Assembly (NCBI GenBank): GCA_017454335.1
Contig: JAFTDE010000006.1
Span: forward strand, 1 to 64,000
DNA: 64,000 bases
Reading direction: 5' to 3'
Source of the DNA: Bacteroidales bacterium
GTDB taxonomy: Bacteria > Bacteroidota > Bacteroidia > Bacteroidales > UBA932
How positions within the stretch are numbered: position 1 is the first letter of the stretch; the number at the start of each line of letters is the position of its first letter. Shown here piece by piece: positions 61,927 through 64,000 of the stretch. Made by a program: the position numbers and the translations under genes. The notes under the pieces are model-generated. The model had not been told where the DNA came from. It did not search any database and saw nothing but the letters and a program-made list of their open reading frames with translations.

Positions 61927-63278
61927 AGACAAGATACGCAATCATTTCGGCGCTGATGCTGTGCGCAGCGCTTCCGGCCGGGGCCCAGTCTTTCCAGGAG
62001 GGGTTCCTGCTCAGCAATTACCGGCTGGGCTACCGCTACAATCCGGCCCTGGGCAATGATTCCGACATGATCAGTATCGGGCAGTTCGGGCTGAACACCC
62101 GCGCCAATGTCGGTGCGGCGGCGTTCCTGTACCCCCGCGAAGGGGAAGTGGTGACGGCTCTCCATTCGTCGGTATCCGGCAGCGAGTTCCTCGGCAACCT
62201 GCAGGAACTCAACTACGGACTCGGCGATGTCAACTACAACCTGGCATCGTACGGCATCGCCCGCGGCGGCGCCTACCATACTTTCGAGGTCAATGTGCGC
62301 GGACAGTTCGGCGGAACGGCCCCCAAGACCTTCTTCGAGGTCGTCAAGATGGGTATGGATGACGGGAAGGACTACGACCTGAGCCGCTTCGGCGGTTTCG
62401 GCCAGCTGTACGCCGAGCTCGCCTACGGTTATTCGCGGCGTCTGGGCGACATCATCTCCGTCGGTGCACGGGCCAAGCTGCTCGTGGGTCTGGATGCGCT
62501 GAGCATGAAGGTGACCAGCTTCAACATGTCTTCGGGCAGCCCCGAGCTGAGTTCCGAGGTGGCGATGCAGGTGGATATGACCAGCAAGAGCTCTGCCATC
62601 CAGACGGATGAGTTCGGCAACATGGATTTCTCGCGCCGGATCGCGCGTGACAAGTGGCGTCTGCCTGCCGGCGGCGGACTGGCTGTGGATCTGGGCTTCG
62701 TTGTCACGCCGCTCGAGGGACTGGATCTCTCGGTGTCGCTGCTGGACCTCGGGGCGATGGTGTGGTATTACGGCAACGCCTTCAACGCTTCCGGGGAGTT
62801 GGAATTCACCGGACTGGAAGGGCTGACGCTCGACCAGATGAACAAGGACGGACTGCTGGACATCATGAAGGAAAAGGGAGAAGACGCGCTGGATACGTTC
62901 GTCTTTACGAAGCGCAGGGATAATGTGCGCGTGGCGATGGTTCCGTTCCAGGCCCATGTCGGAGCCCGTTACCGCATGCCGTTCTGGCAGGGGCTGAGCG
63001 TCGGCATGACCGGCATGTTCACGGAGGTCCAGGGGCTGCCTTACAAAGAGGCGCGTCTGGGCGTGGGCGTCTGTCCTCTGGACTGGCTGGACCTGACGGC
63101 CAACTATGGCGTCGGTTCGTACGGCACCGTGTTCGGCGTGGCCGGTTCGGTGCGTTTCCTGCGTTTCCGGGCGACCTTCGGGCTGCAGAACGGATTCGGC
63201 GGGACCATCCCCTATACTAACTGGGCGTTGCAGGCCAACAACAAGACGCTGACCTTCGGCCTGACGTACGATCTGTAG
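61923..63278 (+). CDS. DUF5723 outer-membrane beta-barrel protein
   Basis: 451 aa. Signal peptide ending PAGAQ, then the DUF5723 opening SFQEGFLLSNYRLGYRYNPALGNDSDMISIG (in parts). Repeated amphipathic strands ending in aromatic residues (YGYSRRLGDIISVGARAKLLVG, in parts; VGARYRMPFWQGLSVGMTG) and the final strand LTFGLTYDL indicate an outer-membrane barrel, related in shape to FadL/PorV-like proteins. Function unknown. Coupled to the upstream lipoprotein by a 4-nt overlap. Confidence 0.87.
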   Translation: MKTRYAIISALMLCAALPAGAQSFQEGFLLSNYRLGYRYNPALGNDSDMISIGQFGLNTRANVGAAAFLYPREGEVVTALHSSVSGSEFLGNLQELNYGLGDVNYNLASYGIARGGAYHTFEVNVRGQFGGTAPKTFFEVVKMGMDDGKDYDLSRFGGFGQLYAELAYGYSRRLGDIISVGARAKLLVGLDALSMKVTSFNMSSGSPELSSEVAMQVDMTSKSSAIQTDEFGNMDFSRRIARDKWRLPAGGGLAVDLGFVVTPLEGLDLSVSLLDLGAMVWYYGNAFNASGELEFTGLEGLTLDQMNKDGLLDIMKEKGEDALDTFVFTKRRDNVRVAMVPFQAHVGARYRMPFWQGLSVGMTGMFTEVQGLPYKEARLGVGVCPLDWLDLTANYGVGSYGTVFGVAGSVRFLRFRATFGLQNGFGGTIPYTNWALQANNKTLTFGLTYDL

Positions 63279-63290
63279 TTTCCGGACAAG

Positions 63291-63659
63291 ATGCAAGGGA
63301 TTTGGACCGTGTTGATGTTGGTGCTGTCCAACATCTTCATGACTTTTGCCTGGTACGGGCACCTGAAACTGCAGGAAATGAAGATATCGGACGGATGGCC
63401 CCTGATCCTGATCATCCTGATGTCCTGGGGAATCGCATTCTTTGAATACTGTCTGACCGTTCCCGCGAACCGCATCGGCTTCGCCGGGAACGGCGGACCT
63501 TTCTCCCTGGTCCAGCTGAAGGTCATCCAGGAGGTGATCTCCCTGACCGTGTTCACCATTGTGGTGACCCTGCTGTTCCGCGGCGAGGCCCTGCACTGGA
63601 ACCACGCAGCCGCCTTCGTCTGCCTGGTCCTCGCCGTCTTCTTCGCCTTCCTGAAATAA
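63291..63659 (+). CDS. DMT/DUF486 family small membrane protein
   Basis: 122 aa, four hydrophobic segments (about 4-22, 36-52, 75-95 and 102-121). The block LSNIFMTFAWYGHLK and the following FEYCLTVPANRIG are hallmarks of DUF486 (PF04342-type), a small branch of the drug/metabolite transporter superfamily. Substrate unknown. It begins 12 nt after the DUF5723 stop and may be transcribed with that pair. Confidence 0.9.
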   Translation: MQGIWTVLMLVLSNIFMTFAWYGHLKLQEMKISDGWPLILIILMSWGIAFFEYCLTVPANRIGFAGNGGPFSLVQLKVIQEVISLTVFTIVVTLLFRGEALHWNHAAAFVCLVLAVFFAFLK

Positions 63660-63722
63660 TCCGACCCTCCGGGCCCGCATACCTCCGTGGGGGTGACTCG
63701 CGGAGGGGGCGGATTGTTGTTG

Positions 63723-63795
63723 CGGCGGGGCAGGAGGGGTCTGGGCGGGAACAGACTTAGAGAGAGCCCGCCAGACCCCTTCCTGCCCTCGCCGA
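63723..63795. repeat. Long near-perfect hairpin
   Basis: About 28 bp of stem with three single-base bulges: GGCAGGA-GGGGTCTGG-GCGGG (63729-63749) pairs with CCCGCCAGACCCCTTCCTGCC (63767-63786, read in parts), extended outward by CGGCG/CGCCG; loop of about 17 nt. No T-run, so not a standard terminator. Confidence 0.75.
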
Positions 63796-63799
63796 AACC

Positions 63800-63888
63800 C
63801 TGTTTTGCAGAATTTTAGCCATTTTTTCTGCAAACTGACCCTTGAGACATGGTTTTGCGGAATTTTCGTCGATTATTCTGCAAAAATC
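63800..63888 (-). repeat. Palindromic TTTTGCRGAA repeat array, two units
   Basis: Two units (about 63801-63838 and 63849-63887) in the opposite orientation to the array at 29511-29653. The minus strand of the first unit, TTTGCAGAAAAAATGG, matches the first unit of the other array almost base for base. Confidence 0.78.
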
Positions 63889-63972
63889 CCGACGTTTCAA
63901 ACTCACGCCCCCGATCCCATGGCCCACGGCAACCGGCGCGGATGGCGGACGCTGCGCGCCCTCGATCATTTA

Positions 63973-63992
63973 CCGAGGGGCGTACCCCTCGG
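63973..63992. repeat. Perfect 8-bp hairpin near the window end
   Basis: CCGAGGGG (63973-63980), loop CGTA, CCCCTCGG (63985-63992). May be a terminator stem, a repeat, or part of a feature beyond the window. Confidence 0.5.
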
Positions 63993-64000
63993 ACTCCCTG

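Larger units (their letters stand above)
63660..64000. other. Gene-free tail with hairpins and repeats
   Basis: 341 bp to the window end. It holds a long GC-rich hairpin (63723-63795), two inverted copies of the TTTTGCRGAA repeat (63800-63888) and a perfect small hairpin (63973-63992). No open frame resembles a protein; a gene entering from beyond 64000 cannot be excluded. Confidence 0.6.

Noticed and set aside
63973..63992. tRNA or riboswitch at the window end
   Set aside because: Only one perfect 8-bp hairpin is seen; no cloverleaf or conserved core can be traced before the sequence ends.

Overview
The window is a GC-rich chromosomal segment from a member of the Bacteroidota, most likely an uncultured gut- or rumen-type Bacteroidales. 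The evidence is two SusC/SusD pairs, a FimA/Mfa-type fimbrial operon, a fused SecDF, a serine palmitoyltransferase, an NfeD-FloA pair, many lipoprotein signals, and repeated promoters of the Bacteroidota type (TTG/TTTG, about 19-20 bp, TAnnTTTG) with little Shine-Dalgarno signal. No rRNA, tRNA, insertion sequence, phage gene or CRISPR array was recognised.

Layout. 1-1867: 3' part of glycyl-tRNA synthetase followed by a ThiL-family protein that has lost most of its metal-binding residues. 1886-5278: a patch with stretches of lower GC, holding a DUF3791-DUF3990-DUF3791 cassette that looks like a toxin-antitoxin or effector module, a small membrane protein, a secreted protein and a stand-alone AAA ATPase. 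5492-7711: a beta-propeller lipoprotein and an outer-membrane porin. 7838-21012: a seven-gene fimbrial operon (DUF3575 protein, fimbrillin, FimB/Mfa2-type anchor, fimbrillin, fimbrillin-like, lectin-tipped fimbrillin-like, giant DUF4906-like protein). 21035-29418: housekeeping genes floA, nfeD, secDF and dnaE. 29419-30039: a gene-free stretch with a dispersed palindromic repeat family.

30834-52081: a starch/maltodextrin utilisation locus. One minus-strand operon encodes an inner-membrane MFS sugar transporter, SusC, SusD, a lipoprotein with seven tandem CBM26-like starch-binding modules, then (after an internal terminator-like hairpin) four GH13 enzymes, a GH97 alpha-glucosidase and a 4-alpha-glucanotransferase. 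Divergent from it is a LytS-type histidine kinase and a LytTR response regulator. Two direct repeats matching the published LytTR consensus with exactly 12 bp between them lie between the two divergent promoters, so this two-component system, rather than SusR or a hybrid regulator, probably controls the locus.

52083-54078: serine palmitoyltransferase plus a short-chain dehydrogenase, a plausible two-step start of sphingolipid synthesis. 54189-60666: a second SusC/SusD pair with a PL22-like (oligogalacturonate lyase-like) lipoprotein upstream. 60775-63659: a lipoprotein/DUF5723 pair and a small DUF486 membrane protein. 63660-64000: a gene-free tail with a long hairpin and an inverted copy of the repeat family seen at 29.5 kb.

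The best candidates for new biology are the LytTR-controlled starch locus with its 7x CBM26 protein and internal attenuator, the DUF3791/DUF3990 cassette, the TTTTGCRGAA repeat family, and the ThiL-like pseudoenzyme.
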